Below the pieces are notes generated by a model. That model made no database searches and was not told the origin of the DNA. It worked only from the letters and a program-made list of their open reading frames with translations. Positions 1-8,434 of a stretch of DNA of 64,000 nt are shown piece after piece. This DNA comes from DATAZK01 sp963731205 (GTDB taxonomy: Bacteria > Actinomycetota > Actinomycetes > Frankiales > Frankiaceae), in NCBI GenBank assembly GCA_963731205.1, contig CAVSUJ010000001.1:496001-560000 (forward strand), given 5' to 3'. Made by a program: the position numbers and the translations under genes. Position 1 is the first letter of the stretch, and each line of letters opens with the position of its first letter.

Positions 1-63
1 GGGGGCGGCGGGCACGGAGATGCCGTACTCCGTCTCCGCACCCATGATGCGCCGCACGCTCAT
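1..63 (-). CDS. dop: Dop, Pup deamidase/depupylase (N-terminus only)
   Basis: The first 21 codons of a minus-strand gene run off the window edge. They read MSVRRIMGAETEYGISVPAAP, which is the characteristic start of Dop/PafA-type ligase-fold proteins (RIMG-E-EYGISVP). Dop deamidates the C-terminal Gln of Pup and removes Pup from substrates in the actinobacterial proteasome system. It lies downstream of arc on the same strand with a DUF1707 gene between them. PafA shares the fold but usually starts differently and lies further along the locus. The start is the ATG at 63-61. Confidence 0.85.
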   Translation of the reverse strand, partial: MSVRRIMGAETEYGISVPAAP

Positions 64-112
64 GTGAGAAGCCTAGGCTCCGCCGCGCATATGAGTGCGC
101 GGACGGGCCGGT

Positions 113-583
113 TCAGCTCCAGGCGTTGCCGCGATGGTGGCGCCCATGATGGTCGTGACGGCGTCCGTGATGGCGGTGATGGCCGGCGACGAACCACCAG
201 ATCGCCACGATCGGGATGACGATCCCGTGGGTGACGCCGATCGCGACGGCTGCTGCAAGCGCGAGCAGGACGAGCTTGCGGACATCGACGCTTCCGAGCC
301 GCGCCGCGGCATTCTGGAAGCGTGAACGCGGAGGGGGCGGCGGCGGTGCGGGAGGCGCCAGCATCGGCAGATCGGTGAACAACGTGGCCAGCTCGGCATT
401 CACGCGGGCGGCGTATGCCACCGCCAGACGCTCGTCGAGCTCTTCCCAGCTGAGGCGACCATCAGCGAAATGCTGCTGCAGCTGACGGGCCGCAGCCTGG
501 CGCTCGCTATCCCCGATGCGCACCTCGGTCGGCCCGCTCGGGACCGTCCGAGGGACAGTCTTGGTGAAGCTGCTCTCGTCCAC
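113..583 (-). CDS. DUF1707 (SHOCT-like) membrane protein
   Basis: 156 aa. Residues about 20-75 match the DUF1707 pattern: RIGDSERQAAARQLQQHF, then a G-RLSWEELDERL-A-YAAR segment and a proline run. One hydrophobic helix follows at about 100-133, and the short tail is very His-rich (HHRHHGRRHDHHGRHH). The start is a GTG preceded by a good GAGGAG ribosome site. DUF1707 proteins are common in actinomycetes and have no firm function. The His tail could bind metal, but that is inference. It sits between arc and dop, which are often adjacent. Confidence 0.85.
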   Translation of the reverse strand: MDESSFTKTVPRTVPSGPTEVRIGDSERQAAARQLQQHFADGRLSWEELDERLAVAYAARVNAELATLFTDLPMLAPPAPPPPPPRSRFQNAAARLGSVDVRKLVLLALAAAVAIGVTHGIVIPIVAIWWFVAGHHRHHGRRHDHHGRHHRGNAWS

Positions 584-623
584 GCTGACTCCTCACAACT
601 CCAGCCACGTCGACTCTTGCGGT

Positions 624-646
624 GTAAGCAAAATTACAGCACTTAC
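624..646 (-). promoter_or_regulatory. AT-rich inverted repeat upstream of the DUF1707 gene
   Basis: GTAAG at 624-628 and CTTAC at 642-646 form a short inverted repeat around an AT-rich core (containing AAAATTAC). This stands out in the GC-rich background. It lies about 40-60 bases before the GTG start of the DUF1707 gene, between it and the arc stop codon. It could be a promoter or operator. The regulator is not known. Confidence 0.25.
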
Positions 647-667
647 GCTGCCAACACCACGGCTCGG

Positions 668-2470
668 CTAGAGGTATTGCCCGGTGTTGGCGATCGTGTC
701 GATCGACTTGCCGGTCTGGTTGCCCTTGCCACCAGTAACGAGGGTGCGGATGTAAACGATCCGCTCGCCCTTCTTTCCACTGATGCGCGCCCAGTCATCG
801 GGGTTGGTGGTGTTGGGCAGGTCCTCGTTCTCCTTGAACTCGTCCAGGCAGGCCGAGAGCAGGTGGGAGACGCGCAGGCCCTTCTGGCCCGTCTCGAGGA
901 ACGCCTTGACCGCCATCTTCTTGCCGCGAGCCACGATGTTTTCGATCATGGCGCCGGAGTTGAAGTCCTTGAAGTAGAGGACCTCCTTGTCACCGTTGGC
1001 GTAGGTGACCTCCAGGAAGCGGTTCTCGTCGGTCTCGGTGTACATGCGCTCGACGACCCGCTGGATCATGCCGGCGCACGTGGCCTCACGGTTGCCCGCG
1101 TGTTCGGCCAGATCGTCCTCGTGCAGCGGCAGGCCCGGAATGACGTACTTGGAGAAGATGTCGCGCGCGGACTCCGCGTCGGGACGCTCGACCTTGATCT
1201 TCACGTCGAGACGCCCGGGACGCAGGATGGCCGGGTCGATCATGTCTTCCCGGTTCGAGGCGCCGATGACGACGACATTCTCCAGCAGCTCGACGCCGTC
1301 GATCTCGGCGAGCAGCTGCGGGACGATCGTGTTTTCCACATCGGAGCTCACGCCACTGCCGCGGGTACGGAAGATCGAGTCCATCTCGTCGAAGAAGACG
1401 ATGACCGGCATGCCCTCGGACGCCTTCTCCCGGGCGCGCTGGAAGACGAGCCGGATCTGGCGCTCGGTCTCGCCGACGTACTTGTTCAGCAGCTCCGGGC
1501 CCTTGATGTTGAGGAAGAACGCCCGCCCGTCACCCTTGCCGCTCTGCTCCTTGACCTTCTTGGCCAGTGAATTGGCGACGGCCTTGGCGATGAGCGTCTT
1601 CCCGCAACCGGGAGGGCCGTAGAGCAGCACGCCTTTCGGCGGCTTCAGCTGGTGCTCGGCGAAGAGTTCCTTGTGCAGGAACGGGAGCTCGACGGCGTCC
1701 TGGATCGACTCGATCTGAGCGGCGAGGCCACCGATCGCGGTGTACGCGACATCGGGCACCTCCTCGAGCACCAGCTCCTCGACCTCGGACTTGGGCACCC
1801 GCTCGTAGGCCCAACCGCTGCGCGTGTCGACCAGCAGCGAATCGCCGTTGCGCAAGGGGCCGTCCATGAGTGGTGCGGCGAGGTGCACGACGCGCTCCTC
1901 GTCGGCGTGAGCCACCACGAGGGCGCGGTCGCTGCCTTCGAGCACCTCCTTGAGGAGGACAACCTCACCCTGGCGCTCGAAGTCCAGCGCCTGCACGACG
2001 TTCATCGCCTCGTTGAGCATGACCTCCTGGCCACGCTGCATCTCGCTGACCTCGACGGCCGGTGAGACCGTCACGCGGAGCTTGCGGCCCTGGGTGAACA
2101 CGTCGACGGTGCCGTCATCGTGGCGCGTCAGGAAGACGCCGTAGCCGCTCGGCGGCTGGCCGAGCCGGTCGATCTCCTCCTTGAGCGCGACGACCTGATC
2201 ACGCGCTTCGCGCAGGGTGGCGACCAGCTTCTCGTTCTGCCCCACCAGCCCGCGCATCCGGGCCTGGCTCTCGGCGAGGCGCTCCTCGATCATGCGGGCG
2301 ACGCGCGGCGATTCGGTGAGGCGGCTGCGAAGGCCGGCGATCTCTTCCTCGAGGAAGGCGATCTGGGTGTGCAGCTGTTCGACTTCTTTTGCCGACGCAG
2401 CCTGCTTGGACTGCGGATCGGACGGGCCTTTTTCGCCGCGCCCGCCCGCGGGTGGACGAGGACCAGCCAC
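668..2470 (-). CDS. arc: ARC/Mpa proteasomal AAA+ ATPase
   Basis: This is the Pup-recognising unfoldase that feeds pupylated proteins into the 20S proteasome. An N-terminal coiled coil (VEQLHTQIAFLEEEIAGL) is followed by OB-type interdomains. The AAA+ module has Walker A GPPGCGKT near residue 285, Walker B VIVFFDEMDS, and arginine-finger and sensor regions. The C-terminus GQYL carries the penultimate Tyr that docks on the proteasome. The frame stays open to a GTG at 2506, but GTG 2470 has a GGGGAGG ribosome site eight bases upstream and is preferred. Dop follows on the same strand after a DUF1707 gene. Confidence 0.95.
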   Translation of the reverse strand: MAGPRPPAGGRGEKGPSDPQSKQAASAKEVEQLHTQIAFLEEEIAGLRSRLTESPRVARMIEERLAESQARMRGLVGQNEKLVATLREARDQVVALKEEIDRLGQPPSGYGVFLTRHDDGTVDVFTQGRKLRVTVSPAVEVSEMQRGQEVMLNEAMNVVQALDFERQGEVVLLKEVLEGSDRALVVAHADEERVVHLAAPLMDGPLRNGDSLLVDTRSGWAYERVPKSEVEELVLEEVPDVAYTAIGGLAAQIESIQDAVELPFLHKELFAEHQLKPPKGVLLYGPPGCGKTLIAKAVANSLAKKVKEQSGKGDGRAFFLNIKGPELLNKYVGETERQIRLVFQRAREKASEGMPVIVFFDEMDSIFRTRGSGVSSDVENTIVPQLLAEIDGVELLENVVVIGASNREDMIDPAILRPGRLDVKIKVERPDAESARDIFSKYVIPGLPLHEDDLAEHAGNREATCAGMIQRVVERMYTETDENRFLEVTYANGDKEVLYFKDFNSGAMIENIVARGKKMAVKAFLETGQKGLRVSHLLSACLDEFKENEDLPNTTNPDDWARISGKKGERIVYIRTLVTGGKGNQTGKSIDTIANTGQYL

Positions 2471-2609
2471 AGCCGTCACCTCCCCGGTCGGGTCGAAAGC
2501 CCACACTAACCGTCTGTAGGCGTGAGGGGCGACACCATTCGTGCCCGCGTCACCGCTAATGCGGCCGCTGTTGTCAGCCTGCGACGGGCGCGGCGGCCGT
2601 CTCGGTTGC

Positions 2610-2615
2610 TAGCGT
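2610..2615 (+). promoter_or_regulatory. -10 box TAGCGT, likely leaderless promoter of the ferredoxin gene
   Basis: TAGCGT ends exactly six bases before the ATG at 2622, so transcription should begin at or next to the start codon. There is no ribosome site that fits the ATG better. The same arrangement recurs at many other genes in this window. Confidence 0.5.
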
Positions 2616-2621
2616 CGAGGT

Positions 2622-2882
2622 ATGCGGGTCTACGTCGATCAGGACAAGTGCACCGGCGACGGACTCTGCGTGCAGTACGCCACCGAGGTCTTCGAGTTCG
2701 ACATCGACGGTCTGGCCTACGTGAAGGGCCCTGACGGTGAGCTGCGTACGGCGGTCGGCGCCGAGGTCGACGTCCCGAAGTCGTTGCAGCTGGAAGTCAT
2801 CGACGCCGCTGAGCAGTGTCCCGGCGAGTGCATCTACGTGACGGCCGACGATGGTTCGATCGTCGGCGGGCCGACCAGCTGA
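2622..2882 (+). CDS. Ferredoxin, 3Fe-4S type
   Basis: This 86-aa acidic protein is a small electron carrier. It has C-TGDGL-C near residue 10 (MRVYVDQDKC...) and C-PGE-C near residue 67. The spacing C-x5-C ... C-P-x2-C fits single-cluster 3Fe-4S (or 4Fe-4S) ferredoxins of actinomycetes, which often serve P450s. No P450 lies nearby, so its partner is unknown. It is divergent from arc, and its last 49 bases overlap the 3' end of the convergent trmI gene. Confidence 0.9.
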   Translation: MRVYVDQDKCTGDGLCVQYATEVFEFDIDGLAYVKGPDGELRTAVGAEVDVPKSLQLEVIDAAEQCPGECIYVTADDGSIVGGPTS

Positions 2883-3787
2883 TCCACCGGTTGGCCGACT
2901 GACGGATCCGCTGTAGGCGCAATCGTTTCGGCGGGTCGCGCCCCCTTGGCGGGTCGGGTGCGGCGCACGGGTGGCCTGACTCCGGGCGCCATCCGGCGCG
3001 CGGTCATGAGAAAGCCGGTGTGGCCGACCATGCGGTGGTCAGGGCGTACGGCGAGCCCGTCGACGTGCCAGCCGCGCATCATGCTCTCCCAGCTGGAGGG
3101 TTCGGCGTAGCAGGCGCTCTCGCGTACGGCCTCGACCAGCCGTGAGAGCTGGGTCGTGGTGGCGACATAGCCGCAGAGCACGCCGCCGGGGATGAGCGCC
3201 TGCGTCACCAGGGGCAGCACCTCCCATGGCGAGAGCATGTCGAGCACGACGCGATCGACCTCGGGGAGCTCGGGCTCGCCCTCGGCCCGGGTGCCGACGT
3301 CACCGATCCGGCACTCCCACGCCGGGTGCGGGGCGCCGAAGAACATCTCCACGTTGCGGGCGGCGATCTCCGCGAAGTCGGGACGTCGCTCGTAGGAGAT
3401 GACCTTGCCCGCCTCCCCGACCGCTCGTAACAGCGAGCACGAGAGTGCCCCGCTGCCGGCGCCGGCCTCCAGCACCCGGGCACCGGGGAAGACATCGGCG
3501 AACGCGACGATCTGCGCGGCGTCCTTCGGGTAGACGACCGTGGCTCCGCGCGGCATGGAAAGCACGAAGTCCGACAGCAGCGGCCGGAAGGCGACGTAAG
3601 GGGTGCCTCCGGTGCTGACGACGACGATGCCTTCCGGGCTGCCGATGAGGGTGTCGTGGTCGATCGCTCCCTTGTGGGTGTGGAACTGCTTGCCCGCAGT
3701 GAGCAGCACCGTGTGGCGCCGGCCCTTGTCGTCGGTGAGTTGGACCCGATCGCCGATCTTCAGAAGTCCCGTGCCGCCACCGCTCAC
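2834..3787 (-). CDS. trmI: TrmI, tRNA (adenine-58-N1)-methyltransferase
   Basis: 317 aa. It methylates A58 in the T-loop of tRNA using SAM. An N-terminal beta-barrel (KIGDRVQLTDDKGRRHTVLL, HTHKGAIDHDTLIG) precedes a Rossmann methyltransferase domain with the SAM loop VLEAGAGSGALS near residue 105 and VDRVVLDMLSPWE. The GTG start at 3787 overlaps the TGA of the site-2 protease by four bases, so the two are translationally coupled. The reading frame continues far upstream, but that part is a shadow of the protease gene. The last 45 residues are a low-complexity Pro/Ala/Arg tail that overlaps the ferredoxin gene. Confidence 0.93.
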   Translation of the reverse strand: MSGGGTGLLKIGDRVQLTDDKGRRHTVLLTAGKQFHTHKGAIDHDTLIGSPEGIVVVSTGGTPYVAFRPLLSDFVLSMPRGATVVYPKDAAQIVAFADVFPGARVLEAGAGSGALSCSLLRAVGEAGKVISYERRPDFAEIAARNVEMFFGAPHPAWECRIGDVGTRAEGEPELPEVDRVVLDMLSPWEVLPLVTQALIPGGVLCGYVATTTQLSRLVEAVRESACYAEPSSWESMMRGWHVDGLAVRPDHRMVGHTGFLMTARRMAPGVRPPVRRTRPAKGARPAETIAPTADPSVGQPVDQLVGPPTIEPSSAVT

Positions 3788-4935
3788 TGGCGCGGGACGA
3801 ATCGGTGAGCCGCGGCCGGATCGATGCGCGCGACGACGTCGACCATGACGAGCACGCCGGTCGGCTGGCCGTCGGCGCCGTAGACGACGTACTCCGACGC
3901 GGGGGTCTGGGCAAGACGCTCCATGAGTTCCCGTCCGCCGAGGTAGGCCGGGATCTTCATGCCGTCCTCGATCGGCCGCGAGACCTGGTTGATGGTCGTC
4001 CAGGGACGGCGATCCTCGGGTACGGCATCGACGGCCGCTCCGTTCATGACCGCCCAGGGACGGCCGCTGCTGTCGGCCACGATGATCGCGGTGACGCCCA
4101 TGGCCTGGGCTCGGCGCAGCGCCTCCGACAGCGGGAGGTTGGCATCGACGGTGACCGCCCGCCGGGCAACCGCCGCTGCGGTGACGCTCGGCAGCTTCTC
4201 GATCACCCGGCTGCGCCGGATCGCCTGGGTGGCGCCGAAGCTCAAAAAGAACGCGATGAACAGGAAGTAGATCGTGGCCCCGGTCTGATGGAACGAGTAA
4301 CCGTAGAGCACCAGTGCCGCAGCGACCACGTACCCGGAGTATCCGGCCGCCCGGATCGCCACGTTGCGGTCGCTGGTCAGCTTCCAGACGCCTGCGGCGA
4401 AGGCGGAACCGCCATCGAGCGGGGCTCCTGGCAAGAGGTTCAGCGCGGCCAGTCCGAGGTTTGTGAAGGCGATCGAGAAGACGAAGTAGCCCGCCGTGGT
4501 GTTGGGATCGACCGACGGATAGGCCAGCCAGGCGCCGCCGCCGATGACGAGGTTCACCATCGGGCCGGCGACCGATACCAGGAAGCTGCGACCCGGAGTC
4601 TGCGGCTCCGGGCTGAACTGGGTGAGCCCCATGAAGCCGTTCACCGAAATGGCCTCGACCTCGAACTTGAAGCTCTGCGCCACCAGGGCATGGCCGAGCT
4701 CGTGCAGCACGATGCACACCATCAGGATCACGGCCATGGCGAGGCCCAGCGTGTAGCTGTGCGTGTTGGCGACGCCGGTGACACGCTCCTGGGCCAACGT
4801 CGAGAAGTTCGCCGCGAAGAAAATGATGAACAGCAGAGTGAGCGGTGAGAAGTAGATCGGCACCCGATGCACGGTCAGCAGGCGCACGCCACGGCCGGGC
4901 ACGCTGCGCGGCGGAGGGGGCTGCTGATCGGTCAC
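3784..4935 (-). CDS. Site-2 protease (M50) with CBS domains
   Basis: 383 aa. This is an intramembrane zinc metalloprotease. The active-site HELGH is at residues 78-82 within a transmembrane helix. The second zinc-ligand motif, NLLPGAPLDGG, is at 166-176. About six hydrophobic segments cover residues 15-235, and two CBS domains occupy roughly 250-375. Proteins of this class cleave membrane-bound anti-sigma factors or other membrane substrates. The substrate here is unknown. The GTG at 4935 gives the natural MTDQQPPPP start; the longer frame overlaps the divergent ABC gene. It is coupled to trmI. Confidence 0.9.
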   Translation of the reverse strand: MTDQQPPPPRSVPGRGVRLLTVHRVPIYFSPLTLLFIIFFAANFSTLAQERVTGVANTHSYTLGLAMAVILMVCIVLHELGHALVAQSFKFEVEAISVNGFMGLTQFSPEPQTPGRSFLVSVAGPMVNLVIGGGAWLAYPSVDPNTTAGYFVFSIAFTNLGLAALNLLPGAPLDGGSAFAAGVWKLTSDRNVAIRAAGYSGYVVAAALVLYGYSFHQTGATIYFLFIAFFLSFGATQAIRRSRVIEKLPSVTAAAVARRAVTVDANLPLSEALRRAQAMGVTAIIVADSSGRPWAVMNGAAVDAVPEDRRPWTTINQVSRPIEDGMKIPAYLGGRELMERLAQTPASEYVVYGADGQPTGVLVMVDVVARIDPAAAHRFVPRQ

Positions 4936-4978
4936 ATGCTTGATGGTGTCAGACGCGGGCCGGGCGGGGGTGCGACCG

Positions 4979-4984
4979 TACGGT
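4979..4984 (+). promoter_or_regulatory. -10 box TACGGT of the ABC transporter operon, likely leaderless
   Basis: TACGGT ends six bases before the GTG at 4991. This places the transcript start at the start codon and supports GTG 4991 over the upstream in-frame ATG at 4940. Confidence 0.45.
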
Positions 4985-4990
4985 GATTGT

Positions 4991-5803
4991 GTGAGCAGCA
5001 TCTCCGCCGACCCCGGCCAAGCCGCGCCCCTAGCGGTGAAGGCGACCGATCTTTCCAAGGATTACGGCAGCGGTGAGACCCGCGTATCGGCCCTTCGGCA
5101 GGTCAACATCGGTTTTCCGGCGGGGATGTTCTCGGCGATCATGGGACCGTCGGGTTCGGGCAAGTCGACCCTGATGCACTGCCTGGCGGGTCTGGATTCG
5201 GTGACCTCGGGCGAAGTGTGGCTCGGCGGCGGCAAGGCGGGTGAGCAGCCGGTGCTGCTGTCGTCGCTGTCGGACAAGAAGCTGACCCAGGTGCGACGCG
5301 ATCGCGTCGGCTTCATCTTCCAGCAGTTCAACCTGCTTCCGACGCTGACCGCGGCGGAGAACATCCGGCTCCCGCTGGACATCGCCGGGCGCAAGGTCGA
5401 CAAGGCCTGGTTCGACCGCGTGGTGAAGACGCTCGGGCTCGAGGACCGGCTCAAGCACCGGCCGACCGAGATGTCCGGCGGCCAGATCCAGCGGGTGGCG
5501 TGTGCGCGGGCCATCGTCTCCCGCCCTGCGGTGATCTTCGCCGACGAGCCGACGGGCAACCTGGACTCCTACTCCAGTGCCGAGGTGCTGGGCTTCCTGC
5601 GCCAATCGGTGCAGGAGCTGGGGCAGACCGTGATCATGGTTACCCACGACCCCACCGCGGCCTCGTTCTCCGATCAGGTCGTCTTCCTCAGTGATGGACG
5701 CCTCGTGGACGGCATGAGCGAGCCGACGGCCGAGCGCGTGCTGGACCGGATGAAATCACTCGACACCTCAGGATCCGCCGGGGCTCCGCAGGGCCGCCAC
5801 TAA
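4991..5803 (+). CDS. ABC transporter ATP-binding protein (MacB/LolD type)
   Basis: 270 aa. It is the ATPase partner of the FtsX-like permease that follows. Walker A GPSGSGKS is near residue 52, the Q-loop is in FIFQQFNLLPTLTAAENIRLPL, the signature is MSGGQIQR, Walker B is VIFADEPTGNLDS, and the H-loop is MVTHDP. The 'FQQFNLLPTLTA-ENI-LPL' stretch is typical of the MacB/LolD group, which power mechanotransmission exporters rather than importers. Its TAA overlaps the permease ATG (TAATG). The substrate cannot be read from the sequence. Confidence 0.93.
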   Translation: MSSISADPGQAAPLAVKATDLSKDYGSGETRVSALRQVNIGFPAGMFSAIMGPSGSGKSTLMHCLAGLDSVTSGEVWLGGGKAGEQPVLLSSLSDKKLTQVRRDRVGFIFQQFNLLPTLTAAENIRLPLDIAGRKVDKAWFDRVVKTLGLEDRLKHRPTEMSGGQIQRVACARAIVSRPAVIFADEPTGNLDSYSSAEVLGFLRQSVQELGQTVIMVTHDPTAASFSDQVVFLSDGRLVDGMSEPTAERVLDRMKSLDTSGSAGAPQGRH

Positions 5804-8343
5804 TGCTCAGGGTCACCTTCCGGGGGCTGTGGTCGCGCAAGATCCGGCTGCTGCTGTCGGCTATCGCCGTGGTGCTCGGGGTAGCCATGGTCTCCGGCAC
5901 GTATGTCCTCACCGACACGATCGGCAACGCCTTCGAGAATCTGTTCGCCTCCATCAACCGCAACACCGCTGTGGCCGTGCGCGGGACGACCGGTGCCGGC
6001 TTCAGCAACACCAGCACGAGCACTGATCGGTCGACGCTGCCGGACACGCTGCTGGCGAAGGTGCAAGCCGTGCCGGGGGTACGCGAGGCCGATCCCAACG
6101 TTTCTGGCAACGCGCAGATCATCGACCCTCGTACGAACAAGCCGGTCTCCAACGCGGGTGCCCCGGGCCTCGGCGTCAACTATTCGGGCACCCCGCTGGC
6201 GACGCTGACGCTACGCCAGGGCACTGCCCCGCACGGTCCTCAGATCGCCGTCGACCGGGGCACCTTCAACAAGATCCACCTGAAGATCGGCGAGCAGGTG
6301 CTGGTCCAGGCGGGGACGCTGCCTGCCAGCGCCTATCAGGTGGTCGGCGTCGTCACGGTCGGCGACATCGACAGCCTCGGTGGGGCGACGCTCGCCGCGT
6401 TCGATCTCCCGACGGCGCAGCGGGTGCTGTTGCAACCCGGACGGCTCAGCCAGATCACCGTCGCGGCGGACAAGGGCGTCTCCCAGACAGTGCTGGCGGG
6501 ACGTATCAAAGCGGCGGTCGGCAAGGCGGCGGATGTCGTCACGGGTGATCAGCTGACGCAGGAGACCTCGAACGGCATCAAGAACGGGCTGGGTTTCTTC
6601 AACCTGATCCTGCAGGTGTTCGGCGGCATCGCGCTGGTGGTCGGACTGTTCATCATTGCCAACACGTTCGCCATGCTCGTCGGGCAGCGAGCCCGGGAGC
6701 TGGCGCTCTTGCGGGCGGTCGGCGCGAGCCGCGGTCAGGTCGTGCGGTCGGTGCTCGCCGAGGGACTCGCGGTCGGGATCGTCGGTTCGGTGGTCGGGCT
6801 CGCGCTCGGTATCGCCATCGCCATCGGGATGAAGGCACTTTTCAGCTCACTCGGGATCGACATCCCGGCGGCCGGCGTCGTCATCGCCGCCCGGACCGTG
6901 ATCGTGGCGCTGCTGCTCGGTGTCGTCGTGACGACGCTGGCGGCGCTCTTCCCGGCGCTTCGCGCGAGCCGTGTCCCGCCCGTCGCGGCGATGTCGGAGA
7001 CATACACCATCCCTTCGAAGGGGCTCCGGCAGCGCGGGGCGATCGGGCTCGCGTTTGCCATCGCCGGTATCGCGACGCTGCTGAGCGGGGTGGCCGGTCA
7101 CGGTTCACAGGCCGCCCAGAAGGTCGGGATCGGCGCCGTGCTGGTGCTGATCGCGGTCGTGGTGCTGGCTCCGCTGGCTGCGGGACCCGTCGTGGCCGCC
7201 GTCGGTGCGCCGATCCGCGGTCTCTTCGGCGCCATTGGGGTGCTGTCGAGCGAGAACGCCCGGCGCAACCCGCGGCGTACTGCTGCGACCGCGTCAGCCC
7301 TCATGATCGGGCTGGCGCTGATCACCGCCGTCAGCGTGCTCGCCGCCTCGGTCAAGACGTCGGTGGGCACCCTCGTGAGCAAGGGCACCGGTGCGACGTT
7401 CATCCTGCTCGGCTCCGGTAGCCAGCCGCTGCCAAGCAGCCTGACCGCTGACCTGTCGGGTCAGCCCGGGGTGGCGTCCGCCGCAGGAATCGCGATCGTG
7501 CCGCTGCGCATCGCCGGCAGCAAAGCCGCCGCGACGGCCACGAACCCGGCGGCGCTGAAGGACAACATCCTGCTGACGCGCGAATCCGGTGACCTGAACG
7601 GGCTGACCGCGTCGACCATCCTGATCAGCAAGAAGGTGTCCGACGACAAGCACTGGAAGGTGGGCACCGTCCTTCCGGTCGGCTTCTCCGAGGGTGGTCA
7701 GACCAAGCTCACGGTGGCCGGGATCTACAAAGAGAACCAACTCGCCGGCGGCTACCTGATCGACCGCGCGACCGCCGTTCGCTACGTGACCAACCTGACC
7801 GACATCGTCAGCCTCGTGCGCGCCGCGCCCGGCGCCAACCCCGACACGTTGCGCAAGACGATCGAGAACGTGCTCACCAAGTACCCGGGCATCAAGGTGC
7901 AGAGCCGCGGCGAGTACATCCAGAGCGCGCAGAACAAGATCGGGCAGCTCGTCAATCTGATCTACGTGCTGCTGGCGTTGTCTGTCCTGATCGCTTTCTT
8001 CGGCATCGTGAACACGCTCGCCCTGTCGGTGACCGAACGGACGCGCGAGATCGGTCTGCTGCGTGCTGTCGGCATGAGCCGGGGTCAGCTTCGTCGCATG
8101 ATTCGCCTCGAATCATTGATGATTGCCCTCTTCGGAGCGATTCTCGGGGTAGGAGTGGGCTCGCTTTTCGGCTGGGCGATCCTGCCCCCGTTGGCCGACC
8201 AAGGGCTCAACGACTTCAGCTATCCGGTGACATCGATCATCGTTTTCTTCGTCGTTGCCGGCCTCCTCGGGGTGATCGCCGCCGTGTTCCCGGCGCGTCG
8301 TGCTGCCAAGCTCGATGTTCTACGCGCCATCTCCACGACCTGA
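5803..8343 (+). CDS. FtsX-like ABC transporter permease, two-module
   Basis: 846 aa. The architecture is duplicated. A first helix at residues about 17-38 is followed by a large extracellular MacB-PCD-like domain, then a three-helix FtsX block at about 265-410. A central helix region at about 425-490 leads to a second extracellular domain, and a C-terminal FtsX block lies at about 725-840. The repeated 'ARELALLRAVGASRGQV' and 'TREIGLLRAVGMSRGQL' motifs mark the two FtsX coupling helices. It forms a unit with the ATPase just upstream. The likely role is export or extraction of a lipid, peptide or lipoprotein from the membrane. Confidence 0.93.
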   Translation: MLRVTFRGLWSRKIRLLLSAIAVVLGVAMVSGTYVLTDTIGNAFENLFASINRNTAVAVRGTTGAGFSNTSTSTDRSTLPDTLLAKVQAVPGVREADPNVSGNAQIIDPRTNKPVSNAGAPGLGVNYSGTPLATLTLRQGTAPHGPQIAVDRGTFNKIHLKIGEQVLVQAGTLPASAYQVVGVVTVGDIDSLGGATLAAFDLPTAQRVLLQPGRLSQITVAADKGVSQTVLAGRIKAAVGKAADVVTGDQLTQETSNGIKNGLGFFNLILQVFGGIALVVGLFIIANTFAMLVGQRARELALLRAVGASRGQVVRSVLAEGLAVGIVGSVVGLALGIAIAIGMKALFSSLGIDIPAAGVVIAARTVIVALLLGVVVTTLAALFPALRASRVPPVAAMSETYTIPSKGLRQRGAIGLAFAIAGIATLLSGVAGHGSQAAQKVGIGAVLVLIAVVVLAPLAAGPVVAAVGAPIRGLFGAIGVLSSENARRNPRRTAATASALMIGLALITAVSVLAASVKTSVGTLVSKGTGATFILLGSGSQPLPSSLTADLSGQPGVASAAGIAIVPLRIAGSKAAATATNPAALKDNILLTRESGDLNGLTASTILISKKVSDDKHWKVGTVLPVGFSEGGQTKLTVAGIYKENQLAGGYLIDRATAVRYVTNLTDIVSLVRAAPGANPDTLRKTIENVLTKYPGIKVQSRGEYIQSAQNKIGQLVNLIYVLLALSVLIAFFGIVNTLALSVTERTREIGLLRAVGMSRGQLRRMIRLESLMIALFGAILGVGVGSLFGWAILPPLADQGLNDFSYPVTSIIVFFVVAGLLGVIAAVFPARRAAKLDVLRAISTT

Positions 8344-8434
8344 GGCGATGACCCAGAAGCTGTGGATCGAGCGGCTCGATCTACTGATTTCGTCCGGCGC
8401 GCCGCGAGGTCCCCGGCTCGGGTGACCGTGGCGC